DNA of 64,000 nt from Rhopalosiphum padi (lineage: Eukaryota; Arthropoda; Insecta; Hemiptera; Aphididae), in contig NC_083597.1 in assembly GCF_020882245.1 (NCBI RefSeq), forward strand, positions 70,100,152-70,164,151, written 5' to 3'. The notes beneath the pieces were generated by a model. It had not been told where the DNA came from, searched no databases, and saw only the letters and a list, made by a program, of their open reading frames with translations. Positions 51,743 to 63,613 of the stretch are shown in pieces. Position 1 is the first letter of the stretch. Every line of letters begins with the position of its first letter. The translations under genes and the position numbers were made by a program.

Positions 51743-52304
51743 AGTAGGTTTGTAGGAACTAAATATGCTAATAAAACCTGTTTCTTATGATTATATTTTT
51801 TATGCTGATATGGCTCTTACTTTCTGATTATACCTTTTAAATACATACCGCAGTGACAGATTTGAGTGAAGGATCTGAAAATCGTCCTGTTTTAATGATG
51901 TCATTGTTTTGTTGTTCCCATCGTACAGTAAACACGTACAGGACACTGCTGACGACAGTGACATCAACAACAGACAACCCAACGATCAAGACGACTTTTT
52001 GAAATCTAGTGCCATAATTCCGTAAAAGTTAAAAAAGCTAATAATATATGAAGGTTGTGGCCAATTCGAGTAAAATTTGCTTTAATTTTTTATTTTTACA
52101 AATTCCCGGAAGTATAAGTTTCGTTTCTAACTAAAATAATTGTTGTGTGTTTGTTCAATTCGTATAAGAAAAATAACATACATTTTCAAAAATTAAAAAG
52201 CTAAGTTTCTACTATATAATATGTTTATACAGTGAACATATTATAATTATGTAACTAGCAGTGCTAGTCAACTGAATTCGAATAAATAATTTATGTTAAT
52301 ACAC

Positions 52305-52541
52305 ATGAAATTCGCATGAAATGTTGTTAAAAGTACATCTACTAAATTTTGACCCGAAGTTAATTTTACTGGTACACATTTTAGAAATTGTTCAACTGTT
52401 TTAAAATTATTTACATTTGATTGACTCAATATATCTTACACACATTGCGAATTGTTCAATAGAGGAAATATCAGACGTTTCGTCAGCTAGTATAGTAAAA
52501 CATTTAGCGTTGTTAAATTTAGTTAAAATAATTTTATCGCA
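52305..52541 (-). pseudogene. Relic of a hAT-related DUF4371 transposase-like protein
   Basis: On the minus strand the sequence reads CDKIILTKFNNAKCFTILAD then ETSDISSIEQFAMCVRYI, the hallmark ADET-D-S-EQ block of DUF4371 hAT-derived proteins. After a stop near 52410 a different frame continues with VEQFLKCVPVKLTSGQNLVD, matching the next part of the domain. So there is at least one frameshift. The 5' end is cut by a separate short element at 52540-52699. Confidence 0.75.
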
Positions 52542-52699
52542 GTAGCGGTTAACCACTAGGCTCGTAAGGCTCGAGCCTAGGATAGCAATTTGTAGGGGCA
52601 CAACAACAACCTATCACTAACGGGAAATCCTTCTTAGAATTATATTTAGTTTATGGGCTTATGGCCAGTCTCGCCTACAGTGTTCTTCTACGGCCGCTG
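52540..52699. mobile_element. Short CAGTAGCGG...GGCCGCTG element abutting the hAT relic
   Basis: It starts CAGTAGCGG and ends GGCCGCTG, loosely inverted, 160 bp apart. An internal near-palindrome TAGGCTCGTAAGGCTCGAGCCTA lies at about 52557. It begins exactly where similarity of the hAT relic to its family ends, as expected if it is inserted there. No clear 8-bp duplication was seen. Confidence 0.4.
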
Positions 52700-53229
52700 A
52701 TAAACGATAACGTAGTTTTTGTGTACCATAGAGTACAATATTATTTATAAATTCATGTTGTATAATATGCCTACTTGCATTATTTTGATAAAAGTTTTGT
52801 AATATTTTGTTATTAAATTATAAAATATAAACTTATTACTCATATACCAATACCTACATAATATTATCTTATATAATTATACCTGTATATAAACTAAACA
52901 TAAACAAACATACAATTCTGATCGAGTTTGAAGTAAAATGTAATTTTATACTATTAAATAAATATTAATATTACGATTAACATAAAATATTTTAGAAAAA
53001 TTATATGATTGTTCCTATTACCAAATAACAACATATAATAATACCTATACCGGCTATACCTATTTAAATAATATTTAAAATCATATAAAAATTGTATACA
53101 ATTTTGAAATTAATATAAATAATTATATAAAGTAGGTATAGCCAGTATAGGTATATGTATATAATATATACAGCCTATTAGGCAATAGGCATTAATAGAC
53201 AAAACTAAGTAGGTAATGGGACGATTAAT

Positions 53230-53371
53230 ATGTTTCCCACCAGGAAGTTCCGGTTAGGTATCATTTAGGTATTAACCAAACGGTTCCCGGGCAAGTTAAA
53301 ATGCATCCAATCAGGCAGTTTCAGCTAGGTGTCAATTGGGTACTATATGGGCGGTACCCGGGAAGGTCTGT
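53230..53371. repeat. Diverged tandem duplication, period 71 bp
   Basis: Two adjacent 71-bp units (53230-53300 and 53301-53371) share the order ATG..TCC.A.CAGG.AGTT, then TAGGT.TCA.TT.GGTA, then CGGT.CCCGGG.A. They agree at roughly 70 percent of bases by eye. The units are more GC-rich than their surroundings. Confidence 0.7.
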
Positions 53372-54182
53372 GCTATTAGGGAACCTTCAAAATGAATTTA
53401 ACGAGTTGTTTAAAAAGAAAGCGAGATAAATACAAAACTACTTGAGGTATCTATTTTAAAAATAATAAAAAATGATAATTACATTACTAAATTTAGTATT
53501 CAATGTTTCTTTACAGACTTTAAACCCAGAATTAAAAGAAAATCGAATTATAAAGGATATGTTAACTAAAAAATTAATGAAAAGTCGCTGAAATAAAATT
53601 TTAAAGCAGACAATCAAAGAGCTAAAGTGTAAAAAAAAAAATTGAATAGTTAAGTAGAATTACAATTTTACGACATCAAATTCACATTCTTCAATAAGAT
53701 TTTAAACTTTTCTTTTGCTTGACCAGGTCTGCAATTTTGTTTTGTATTTGTGAAAATTATACCGAAATAATGAATCAGCGAGTCAGGACATGTCATTATC
53801 TATATAAATATTGCAGTATTGTACTAATTCATTTGGTCAATCATCTCCAACCGTTTGGACCGTGACGGAATCCGCTCCACCACATTTAATTATCAGAAGT
53901 GTTTAGTGGGTGCGCCACACAATTTCAACCAGTTATATCGTATAATTTGAGTAAACCAATGTATTTGTTTTGATTTCTTATCAAATCGAGTTACGTAAGC
54001 ACACACAAACTCTCATCAATATAATCGATATTATGAGTTTTAGTATGTTGCTCACATAGTTCGATGTGATTTTAATTATGACATTTATTTTTAATTTATC
54101 GACTATAATACAAAATATCCAATGGACTCTGTGTAATCACTAGAAAAATAATTTAACTCATAGCAATATGGTTCATTCTCAT

Positions 54183-54332
54183 CAGTGGCGTGCTCACGGG
54201 GGGATCAGGGTGTCATATTCCCCCTTTGGATTTTTTTTGTATTTATATATTATCTACATGAAAAAAAATGTAGGGTCTGTGACAAGTCAAAAATGAATAT
54301 CTCCCCTTTCAAAAAAGCCGAGCACGCCACTG
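54183..54332. mobile_element. hAT-type MITE, 150 bp, perfect 8-bp target duplication
   Basis: The ends CAGTGGCGTGCTC and GAGCACGCCACTG are perfect 13-bp inverted repeats. An exact 8-bp duplication ATTCTCAT flanks them (54175-54182 and 54333-54340). Internal GGGGGG and CCCC subterminal tracts resemble the element at 6804. The plus-strand frame crossing it (54185-54436) is chance. Confidence 0.93.
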
Positions 54333-56342
54333 ATTCTCATCTCCATTCATGGGCATATCTGATAAGAATCTTTTTGTTGCGGATATCATTCTTAAATTCC
54401 TATCCTCCTCATAGGGCATTAAAATGGTCGTATTGATAATGACTATGAGTCAGTCATAACAATTATAGTAAAATTATGCCAATCGCTTTGCTCTGGATTT
54501 ATTTGGTATTGAGTTTCAATGTTAAATGAAATTTCTATTCCATTCTATCCATTATGTTTTATTTATCTGTGTTTCGATTGATAATCAATTGATTAATTAA
54601 CCCTGTAATTTTCTAAAAAAATATTTAGGTATATTAACTATTAAGTTATATCATTAACGTTTTATTAAATACTCATATTTCTAGCTGTTTACATATGAAA
54701 AAATCAATTATATGTTTTGTGTATCGGATCATGGGCATGTTTTGTGTTTCTTTGGAAAAATTGTCTAGCTAATTTTAGTAGGCGTGTCCAGTTTTTTCAA
54801 ATGTCCCTATATCGGCTATATTATGTACTTCATGTATTATTTGTTTTGTTTATAATTATTCACATTGGATAGAAAAATTTGTATTAATTAATTTATAATA
54901 AAACGTTATATAATAAACGTTATTAAATATTGGGTATTGTGTAAAATCTATCCTATTAGAATTTTATTATCGGTGTTTATTATCCGTTCCATACCACTAT
55001 TTATTACGTTCTTTTTATTTCCTCTCAAAATTAATTTGATTTTGTTCCAAATCTTTTATAATTTTTGTAGCATTATTGCTGTTAGTAATGTCGCTAATCG
55101 TTTCGTTATTTGTAAGGTTGTTAATGTTAATTGTGTATTTTAAAATTCAGTGTATTTAGTATTCCCCTGTTCTGTTTTGTTTGTAGTGTTAATCATTTCT
55201 ACTGTTACTATAATTGTGTTATTTAAGGGTTGCCAGTGTTGTCATGTTTTTACGTGTTAAAGTACTTGTTATATTATTTATTAAATTTAAAATAATTTGA
55301 TTCAGTGATTTTTTTCAATAGGTATTTTAGTGGTTGAAATGTCTATGTCATCTATTGATTTAAATGTTAAGTAAATAGTAGACTCTGAAAAAGGAATTCA
55401 TTCAAATTCTTTATTCTCTCTTCTATGTATGTTTACATTACATGATTTCTTTATAGCAAAGCTTAACTTTTTTCAGTTGATTCTATATTTTTAGGTTGTG
55501 CAGTTGTAATGCAATCTTGACTTTATGGTTATATAAGCACAAAAGCCACTAAAACATATAGTGATGTTATCGTGATGTTGCGATCCCAAGTTGTGTTATA
55601 TAAAGAAAGTAATATATTTATCTGTTAGCTTGCACAAAATAATTGTTTCCGGGGAATATTCTTGATTGGTTGACATTCCTTTAACTACTCGTACCATAAC
55701 AATAATTAACTTATAATATTATTAAGTACTTATTATTTTTCTAATTTATTTATAGTTTAACTTAAGTTTTATTTTCATTTGTATTATTTTATATATTATA
55801 TTGTATATTATTCTACATACTTTTATACTTCAATAGTATATTGGGTTCTGGTATATCCATCTAATCTCCCAAAGTTGAGCAGGAAACGTAATTTAAAAAT
55901 TCCCCACCTTCTGTCATGTCATAGTTATAATGTGCTATGTTTTTTTTTTATTTCGTTGAATTCGAATTCGGAATATGGTTCATGTATTTTTTGGTTAGCG
56001 CTGTTTATGTGCGTTTTTAGACATTTAGACATTTTGTCTTTTCTTAAAATAGTAAAATGATGTTTCTATTTTTCGATTGCAATCCCCAACTGCTACAGAA
56101 ATTGTCTTTGCTTCTCCCTAAAAATAAAAATTAGCAACTCTTATATTATTTATGTTTGCTATAATTTATTAACTTGATTATTTTATATTTTCATATTAAC
56201 TTTTTTTATTTTCTTTTATTATCTCTTATACTTCTATGATTATTATTTATTATATTAATTATTTAATATTAGTATTTATTTTTATTTATACATTTGTCTA
56301 ATAATTTAATAATTTAACAATTTACATTGTATTTTCTTCCAA

Positions 56343-56665
56343 TTATTCGTGATAATTTTTCACGTCGTTTCTATGCACAGTAACATATTTTTTACCTCCT
56401 AGCATTACTACATTTTCGGTATTTAAGACTTATAAGACTTCATACGGAACTTTCCATAAATAACATAATTTATTTTTTTGCGTTTTATATTTAAGTAATA
56501 TTAAATTTTTTATATTTAAATCTTCGCTATGTTCATTTTTATCATAATGTTTTTTTTAGATTTTATTTTATTTTCAATTAACCTCTCTTTCTCTACGTCT
56601 CTTGTAATTTTATGTAATTTTTGCATTTGATCTTGATGTTTTAAATTAAATACTTAGTCGTCAAT
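56343..56665 (-). pseudogene. Relic of a Ty3/Gypsy-like integrase C-terminus
   Basis: On the minus strand the end of a retroelement pol is readable. A charged helix (QMQKLHKITRDVEKERLIEN) is followed, after a frameshift near 56540, by LILLKYKTQKNKL, VPYEVL and, past a TAA, NVVMLGGKKYVTVHRNDVKN before a terminal stop at 56343-56345. The order of charged linker helix, vxL, GPyeV-like and v-H-nR-K is that of the C-terminal integrase domain of Ty3/Gypsy elements. It has at least one frameshift and one internal stop. I could not identify long terminal repeats, and whether the parent element carried an envelope gene is unknown. Confidence 0.65.
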
Positions 56666-56901
56666 ATACTAATGTGAATATAGCTATTAAACGATTATTA
56701 TTTCAAATATATTTTCCATGTTATTAAACCATTTATTCAAAGCTATAAAATAAAACGAAATAACACGGTATTTTGCGTGTTGTACCATGTATGTACCCAT
56801 CTAATTTAATGACATAATTGTCACAGACAATTTTATTATTTTGAATAATCAATATGAATGTATTTTTAAATAAATATTGTTAAAATCATTATAATATTAT
56901 T

Positions 56902-57276
56902 TTGAGGGACCTGCAGGGTTACAGCGCGCTTACTTCGCCCTTAATCCATATATGGAGCCAATATAGAGTCTATGGCTCAATCAAGGAGTTCTTGGATAAG
57001 CAGCGTGTAGGAGCACTATCCGTAGTAGCCGATCCGCTACTAAAAAGAAAAGAAAGACCGTGAATAGAGCTGAAACACATATTAACAAGATACAATTGCA
57101 AGCGGGTAGCGGATTCGTACATTGGCGAATGGATGTATCGGACCAACATACTAAATCGCCTTCCTATAGCCAGCGACTGATTTAATAGATTTATGTACGA
57201 CATAGAAAGGGTTTATCCTGGGATCGGATGTAATCCAATGACCAGGAATATTGAAAATTGTCAATGCTCTGAGTGA
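56902..57276 (+). pseudogene. Unrecognised coding-like segment broken by two TGA codons
   Basis: One frame reads through 121 codons from TTG at 56902 to TGA at 57274-57276, interrupted only by TGA at 57061-57063 and 57178-57180. The translation has balanced, globular-protein composition (for example SPLIHIWSQYRVYGSIKEFL, then KHILTRYNCKRVADSYIGEW, and a final NPMTRNIENCQC), unlike the Ile/Lys/Asn-rich chance frames nearby, and the DNA is richer in GC than its flanks. Both TGA codons could come from CGA by CpG decay. I do not recognise the family; it may be a transposon, an old viral insertion or a host gene fragment. The opposite strand is also open at 56970-57203, but its translation looks less protein-like. 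Confidence 0.45.
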
Positions 57277-58487
57277 TGAAATGTAGAGTAAGTACATAAA
57301 GTACTAAAATTAATTAAAAAAATAACCAAATTTCGAGCGTATACATAATTTAATTTAAAAAAAATTCATGTAATATTTTATTTCTAGAAATCGTATACGT
57401 CGGCTGTAAATATAAACGGTTCTTTTAAGAACCAACCATTTAAAACGGCACTTTTACATCATTTAAATCTGTGATAGGTAACGTCATTTTTAATTTTTAG
57501 AACAAATATTGAAATATCCGTATTAATAGTTGATTTACGATTTACTTATAATTGTTAATTCTTTAATAGTTAATATAATGATACGCGTATGCCGTATTGC
57601 TCGTATTGACAATAAAAGTTAACAATTTAATTAAGTACAACTACAATAATAAAACTTATACAGTAGATTCATAAAAAAATATATATATGTATTTATTTTA
57701 TAAACTTTTGGTCACTATAAAGTCAAAATTGTTTTCACGATTATCAAATGTTAATAGAATGTATGTAGGTACTTTTGTATAATATTAGTAGATATTATGA
57801 ATAAACCAAACACTGAAAATTTCCATTGTAGTTTAAGTGTAATAAAATGTTAAAAAAAAAAAATAACGGATAAATAAATAATTTTCATTATTAGTCAATA
57901 TAGTCAATACATGTCAATATAAATCAACTTACTATAAACTTTTAATATTTATTTGTTCGTAGTATCATGAAATTAATTATTACAGCCGTAATAAGGAAAA
58001 CTAGCTTAATAATTATTATAATTATTAATAATAATTTATAGTTAATATATTTTTATTTTTTACTTATTTTTAATTTATTTCGAAAAACCACGATTAGCTA
58101 ACTCAACTTCCGTGTGTTGGGTGATTGTGATTCTTTGATAATACTACATCAGTATTATTTTTAAAAATAGCACGACCGCAGCAGTTTTGATGAATTTATA
58201 ATAATGGGTTTTGTTTCGTATTCTGTCCACTCGATAAATACATTTATTTACTACTAATAAATTGTAATATTTTTTAAATTTTATTTTGAATCATTGCATT
58301 TTTAATTTTTAACGAGTACTTTTCATTACAATAAAAACGGCTGAAATGAACTTAATTCATCAATTTATACTCCTTATGGATTTGATGAGTGAAAAAACAT
58401 TTAAAAATTGAACTTATCGACAACATACTATAGTATTATCGCTGTCATATCAATAAATTATCGATAAAATTATTGTCACCTTTCGGT

Positions 58488-58665
58488 GAATCGGAAAAAA
58501 ATTGAAACTATATATTATGAAAACCGGTATAATTTGTCGGAAAACCGAGACTTCGACAAATTAGATTGTCGGCGAAATGGAAATGTTTTTAAAATATTTC
58601 AAAACTGGGATATTTGTTGGCGAACTGGGTTGTCGGCGAATCGGGATTTGGCAAAGTGGATATGA
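58488..58665. repeat. Degenerate minisatellite with TTGTCGGCGAA core
   Basis: About six imperfect units, such as TTTGTCGGAAAACCGAGA, TTGTCGGCGAAATGGAAA, TTGTTGGCGAACTGGG, TTGTCGGCGAATCGGGA and TTTGGCAAAGTGG, are spread over about 180 bp. The spacing is irregular. Confidence 0.5.
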
Positions 58666-59545
58666 ACCCTTACTTCATATTTCTGTAAAAGTTGCACGAA
58701 ACAGCAAGTATTTATTTTTTATCTAACCTAACTTCCTAATGGAGTAGCAGGTAATTTCGACGAGGTTTGGAAAATGACCCTGTGTGCTAATAGAAACATA
58801 TATATTTATAAAACTTGTTGTAACAGTGTCATTAATTGCAAATTAAATCAAAATTTAATCAAATTATAGTTTGTAGAACTGCATGAAACGATGAAATCCG
58901 AGCCTCGAACATAGTCTTGTTGTAATTCTGTGTACCTGCTCACATACCGTAGTCGACACCATTCAAGTTCAAATTTCACGTTACTTAACTGATTAAATGA
59001 TAGAGTCAACATATGAGTCATAGGATTTTTATGTTAGCGGACAGCGGTGGATTTGAAAAACAATAGTTGATGGACGGTGAATGTAGGACGCATTTAATTT
59101 GCAAAAATGAATGTTCCTATTATTTTACCTTTATTTGTGGATTTATTATCTAACGACCAATGGAGGTAATATATTTTTAACGGGAAGAGCTAAAAATCAA
59201 TACTTATTACTACTGGCGTCTGAAATTGTGATCAATAAGTAATTCAAGTAAGAAAAGGTTATAGGTAATATGCGTATGTTTGCACGCCTTTTTCTTAAAC
59301 CTAATTATCATTTATAATCATCTATATAGTATATTCTATATTTATAATAAGTAATGTTTGTGTATATATATGTGTAAGCGATCCATAGCCAAGTCTATCG
59401 CACTTATGCACAAATGAAGAATCCTAGTTCTGAAATTTGGACAATTTTGAATTTTAAAGAAGGGTTCACACAAGGCCTTGTTAGAATTCGAAAACGAATA
59501 TTTTGTTGTTTGTGTAGGGTTGCCATTAAGTACAAAAAATAATAA

Positions 59546-60137
59546 TTGGATATAATTTTAGATCTGTATTTTATATTTGGTCAAAACTACAGAAATTAAT
59601 GTGTAATAATATACGATGCAATTTATACCTTATGGAGTTTAAGACAAGGTAAATCCTCAGAAATTATTTAATTTATCACGGGCGGGTAACACTGTGCCGG
59701 TTCAGTTATAATAAATTTATTATATAAATCAAAGGTCTAAAACGGATAATATATTTATGTAAAACCACAGTATTTTATAGACTTGAAAAAATCTTCACCA
59801 ATATATTCAGCAAGATTCATAGTGTCAAAGACTAAAATGTTGATTACTTACTTTTTATTTTTCAACACATAAATGTTGAATTATAGTTGATCTGCGAAAA
59901 ACTATACTTATATTTTTTTTTTAATATTATTGTTACTATTGATTGTATAAAACAATAAATAGTTTATGATGATTGAATATAATTTTAGACCTGTGTTTTA
60001 TATTTGGTCTAAACAACCAAGATAACTGTGTTTGAAATCTGTGCAGTTTATATTTAACGGAATTTAAGAAGGGGTAAAACATAAATCCACAGTAATTTAA
60101 TTTGTCACGGGCGACGCCATGCAGGATCAGGTATAAT
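59546..60137. repeat. Pair of diverged direct repeats, about 165 bp each
   Basis: Copy 1 at about 59546-59711 and copy 2 at about 59971-60137 share TATAATTTTAGA.CTGT.TTTTATATTTGGTC, then a CAGTTTATA/CAATTTATA block, AGTTTAAGA/AATTTAAGA with GGTAAA, AATTTAT/AATTTGTCACGGGCG and a CAGGATCAG/CCGGTTCAG end. They lie in the same orientation, 425 bp apart. They are either two insertions of one element or a local duplication. Confidence 0.7.
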
Positions 60138-61057
60138 TCATATTTCCTACTACCTACTACGATTTCACATAAATAATCATATTGATTTATTATTTAACTA
60201 TGATAAAATTGTTACAACAATTTGTATATTTGGAAAAATATATGTATACATTTATTATTCTAATTAAAGTAAATGTACAAATAATTTCATAGTTAATATA
60301 TATTTACTATTTAGTAACTTAGATATAAATGTTAAAATATAAAATGTATTTTTTATTAATTCAAATCTTAGTATAGCAAATTAAATTTTGTGTTAAATTT
60401 TATTATTTCACTTTACATACGAGTATTGTATCTTATCTATAAAAATCCAAGACTACATCAACAAAACAGGCGAATACAAGATGTTACAAACCCTAGATAT
60501 TGCTAAATACAGATAGTGTATAGATAATTTAAAGTAATTAGAAAAAACAAAACTATCATACAAATATCAAAGAAATAAATGTTCTTACAGTATACTGTGT
60601 TGTGACTAATGTCGTAGGTAGTGTAAATGGGTAGATGTGTGTAGACACTTCAGGCTTGAAATTTGTAAAAATTAGGGTATGAAATTACCACACATCAAAA
60701 GAGACTCAACATTTTATTTATAATTAGTTGTTAATAGGAAGTAAATGATTGCTTGGTGTGTTAGGATGGGTAGTAGGTATACTACTATACAGAATATTGT
60801 CATAAGTATTTTTAGATGACTCAGCATCACTGCTGTTATTTATGACTTAAACATATAATCACGTCTAAATTTTAACTTAAAATACTTAAGTAGGGTCTTT
60901 GTACCTATGATATTTTTATATGGCCATAAAAGCTTAAAAATATTGTTTTTAAAGTGCCAAATGAATCTAATATGCTATATCAGAAACCACCTTCAATGTT
61001 TAAGGTTAAACAATTTTTTCCACTGTTTATCGTGTACGAGTTTCTCTGTTTCCGCCG

Positions 61058-61077
61058 TTAGGTTAGGTTAGGTTAGG
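61058..61077. repeat. Interstitial TTAGG run
   Basis: Four exact TTAGG units, the insect telomere type, in gene-free DNA. A weaker TTAGG-like stretch occurs at about 38247-38263. Confidence 0.85.
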
Positions 61078-63245
61078 GTTTGATTAGATTCTCAATCAAA
61101 ACGTTTTCATATCGTTGTACACCAGATTGTATTAAATGGCGATGTGCAGTGTGACGAAAATCTTGCGGAACTATAATAATATGTATTTATTAGACATTCG
61201 CGAAACCCATAATTTTCAATCTGACGAAACGCATAACCCGTTTACCAAAGATGTACCTTCAAAGTAAGACGCATATCATTTCATTAGACGACAGACTACG
61301 ATTGTATACATATATGTTTCTATAATGGTTGGTAAAAATTATTTAGCATTAATTATTGTACTTGCATATTGATTCCAAATCGAATTACAGTTAGATGTTA
61401 ATACGATTTTAAAATGCAACTTAAATCGTGATAAAATAATCATGTAATATTGTAATGCGCTATATTACGATTTTTAGAGCAGCGTATTCAGCATATTATA
61501 ATTACATTTTTTTTGTGAATCAACTTTATTTAGTTTATTGTATTAATATTTTATATTATAACATTTGTTTATCTAATGACACCACTACACCAGTTGTATA
61601 TGCGTGTCAAATTATCAATGGTTTATGATAATTATTAACTTTAAGATAGGGCAAAATATTAAGCAATCAGTATCAAATCATTTGGATATTAATGAAATAT
61701 AAGCTTAAAAATAAGCTTTGAAAAAGTAAAACTAATATTCAATAAAATTAAAAAAAAAAAACATTTCATTTAACAGATTGTCTTTTAATATCTATATAAT
61801 TAACAATAATTATGTTTACCTTATGAAAATACACTTTACTTTTTAATAACATACATTATCACTTATAATATAACTATATAATTATAAGAGTTAATTGAAT
61901 GTTCCTCGATTCAAATATACTATAAGTCATAATGAATATTATATTATATATTATTATTATTATTATTTATGTTATTATTACTATTATTTATAACGTATTC
62001 TTTTTACTTTCTTTAAAATTTTGATTGTTATTCTGTCTATCGGTTGTTATAAACAACTTTTTCCTGATCCCTTGAACTAAATTCTTCTACTATATTATAT
62101 TTGTTTGATGTGCAAATTGTTATAGATGTATAAAATGCTAGTTGAGCCTTACCTGCATTGTATGTTGGTTTTTATTAAATATACCTACGTCATGTAAAAT
62201 ATAACTTGATAAATGTATAATAAAACTATAAAAGTATAAAAATGTGGTGAGCTTTAATGCTGTAAGTGAATTATTGTTATTACCTATTTGTTTACGGCTG
62301 ATTTTAAACGAATAACCGACGGAGTTAACATAACATTAAACGCTTGGGTGATTTTAGGCTTATATTATATAATTTATCAATATATTATGGCGACCGGTGG
62401 TGTTCTAGTTAGCCAATAATAGTTACTCAAATGCACATTTAGAATTATTGCTGCTTAGCGTTAGTTTTTATTCGCAGCTCATAAATGGTTAATTTTCAAC
62501 AACTAATATTAATTTCGTAGATTTAAATAATAATTATAATTGAACCTAATGATTATCAACGTAAATATTCCCAAATAAAAAAGTTCCACTGGTCCGATCG
62601 TTCTTCTTAACCTCACTCTAAATACATCTTTGACTATATACGTGATCCCTAAATTGAAACCTCATCAACATGTATTTATTTTATATATCATAAACGCTTG
62701 AAATTACAAGGCCATAAAAGTAATTAAAGATTTATAAACTTTTCCTGTTTCAAAAAGTATCTACCTACTTAGTTGATACTTACTAAAATATTAATATTTA
62801 ACTTCATAAGATAATCCGCAAACACATCATAATACATAAGTGTATACTATATACATCTTAAGTACTTATTGAACTATAATGGCAAAAAGTATTAACAACG
62901 AAATTTCATTTAAAAATATATTCGACGTTGTAATATGAATAATATATATTTATACCGTAAAAATATATTTTATTTTAGTTTATCTTCAAAATCATTTATT
63001 AGAAATAAAAAAGCCAAAAAGGTTGATATTATTAAAGAAAATTAAGTGGTAACTAAATACTAATTTAGTAATTTAGTTTAGTGCAATTGTAATATGAGAG
63101 TGTATTATATAGATACATGCATTTTGTTTAAAGTCTTTGTCATTGAGACTATTTTGCCGATTCTTCTTCATCCGTTTTTTTTTTACTGTTGCTATTTTTT
63201 ATACGTCTCGTATATCTAGTTGAATTTTTTTATATTAATTCTTAT

Positions 63246-63292
63246 CAGTAGTTAGTAGTACTCTCTTCGATAGTTCTAACTGCTAACTACTG
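63246..63292. other. 14-bp stem-loop
   Basis: CAGTAGTTAGTAGT (63246-63259) pairs with ACTGCTAACTACTG (63279-63292), with a single T-G pair, around a 19-base loop. No coding context. It may be a small MITE remnant or an RNA hairpin. Confidence 0.65.
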
Positions 63293-63613
63293 AAACTATT
63301 ATTCTACATTTTCTATTGTACACGTTACACACTTTTAGATGATATTTAATATATTTTGTTTCATTTAAATATTATATTTTACTCTATTCGATTAAACTGT
63401 ATGAACACATGTCTTTACTAAAAAATTGCGTGCGTATCGTCTAACAATAATATTATAGTCCTTAAAATGTTACTACATAAATCCAAAATATTGCCAATAA
63501 TACCAAAATAAATTGTGAAAAAATATATATAATATTTAAGATTAGTAAAATAAATGGCCACATCTATATATTATATTAGGTAAGTACATAATGACTGTAA
63601 GAGGCTGTAAGAA

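Noticed and set aside
54185..54436. 83-codon frame
   Set aside because: It begins inside the hAT MITE at 54183 and has no homology or codon signal.
55779..56060. 93-codon plus-strand frame
   Set aside because: Hydrophobic low-complexity translation next to a minus-strand Gypsy relic; no recognised membrane-protein family.
56970..57203. Uninterrupted minus-strand frame opposite the unknown coding-like segment
   Set aside because: The plus-strand frame has a more balanced protein-like composition. The minus frame is Ser/Leu-rich, although I cannot fully exclude it.
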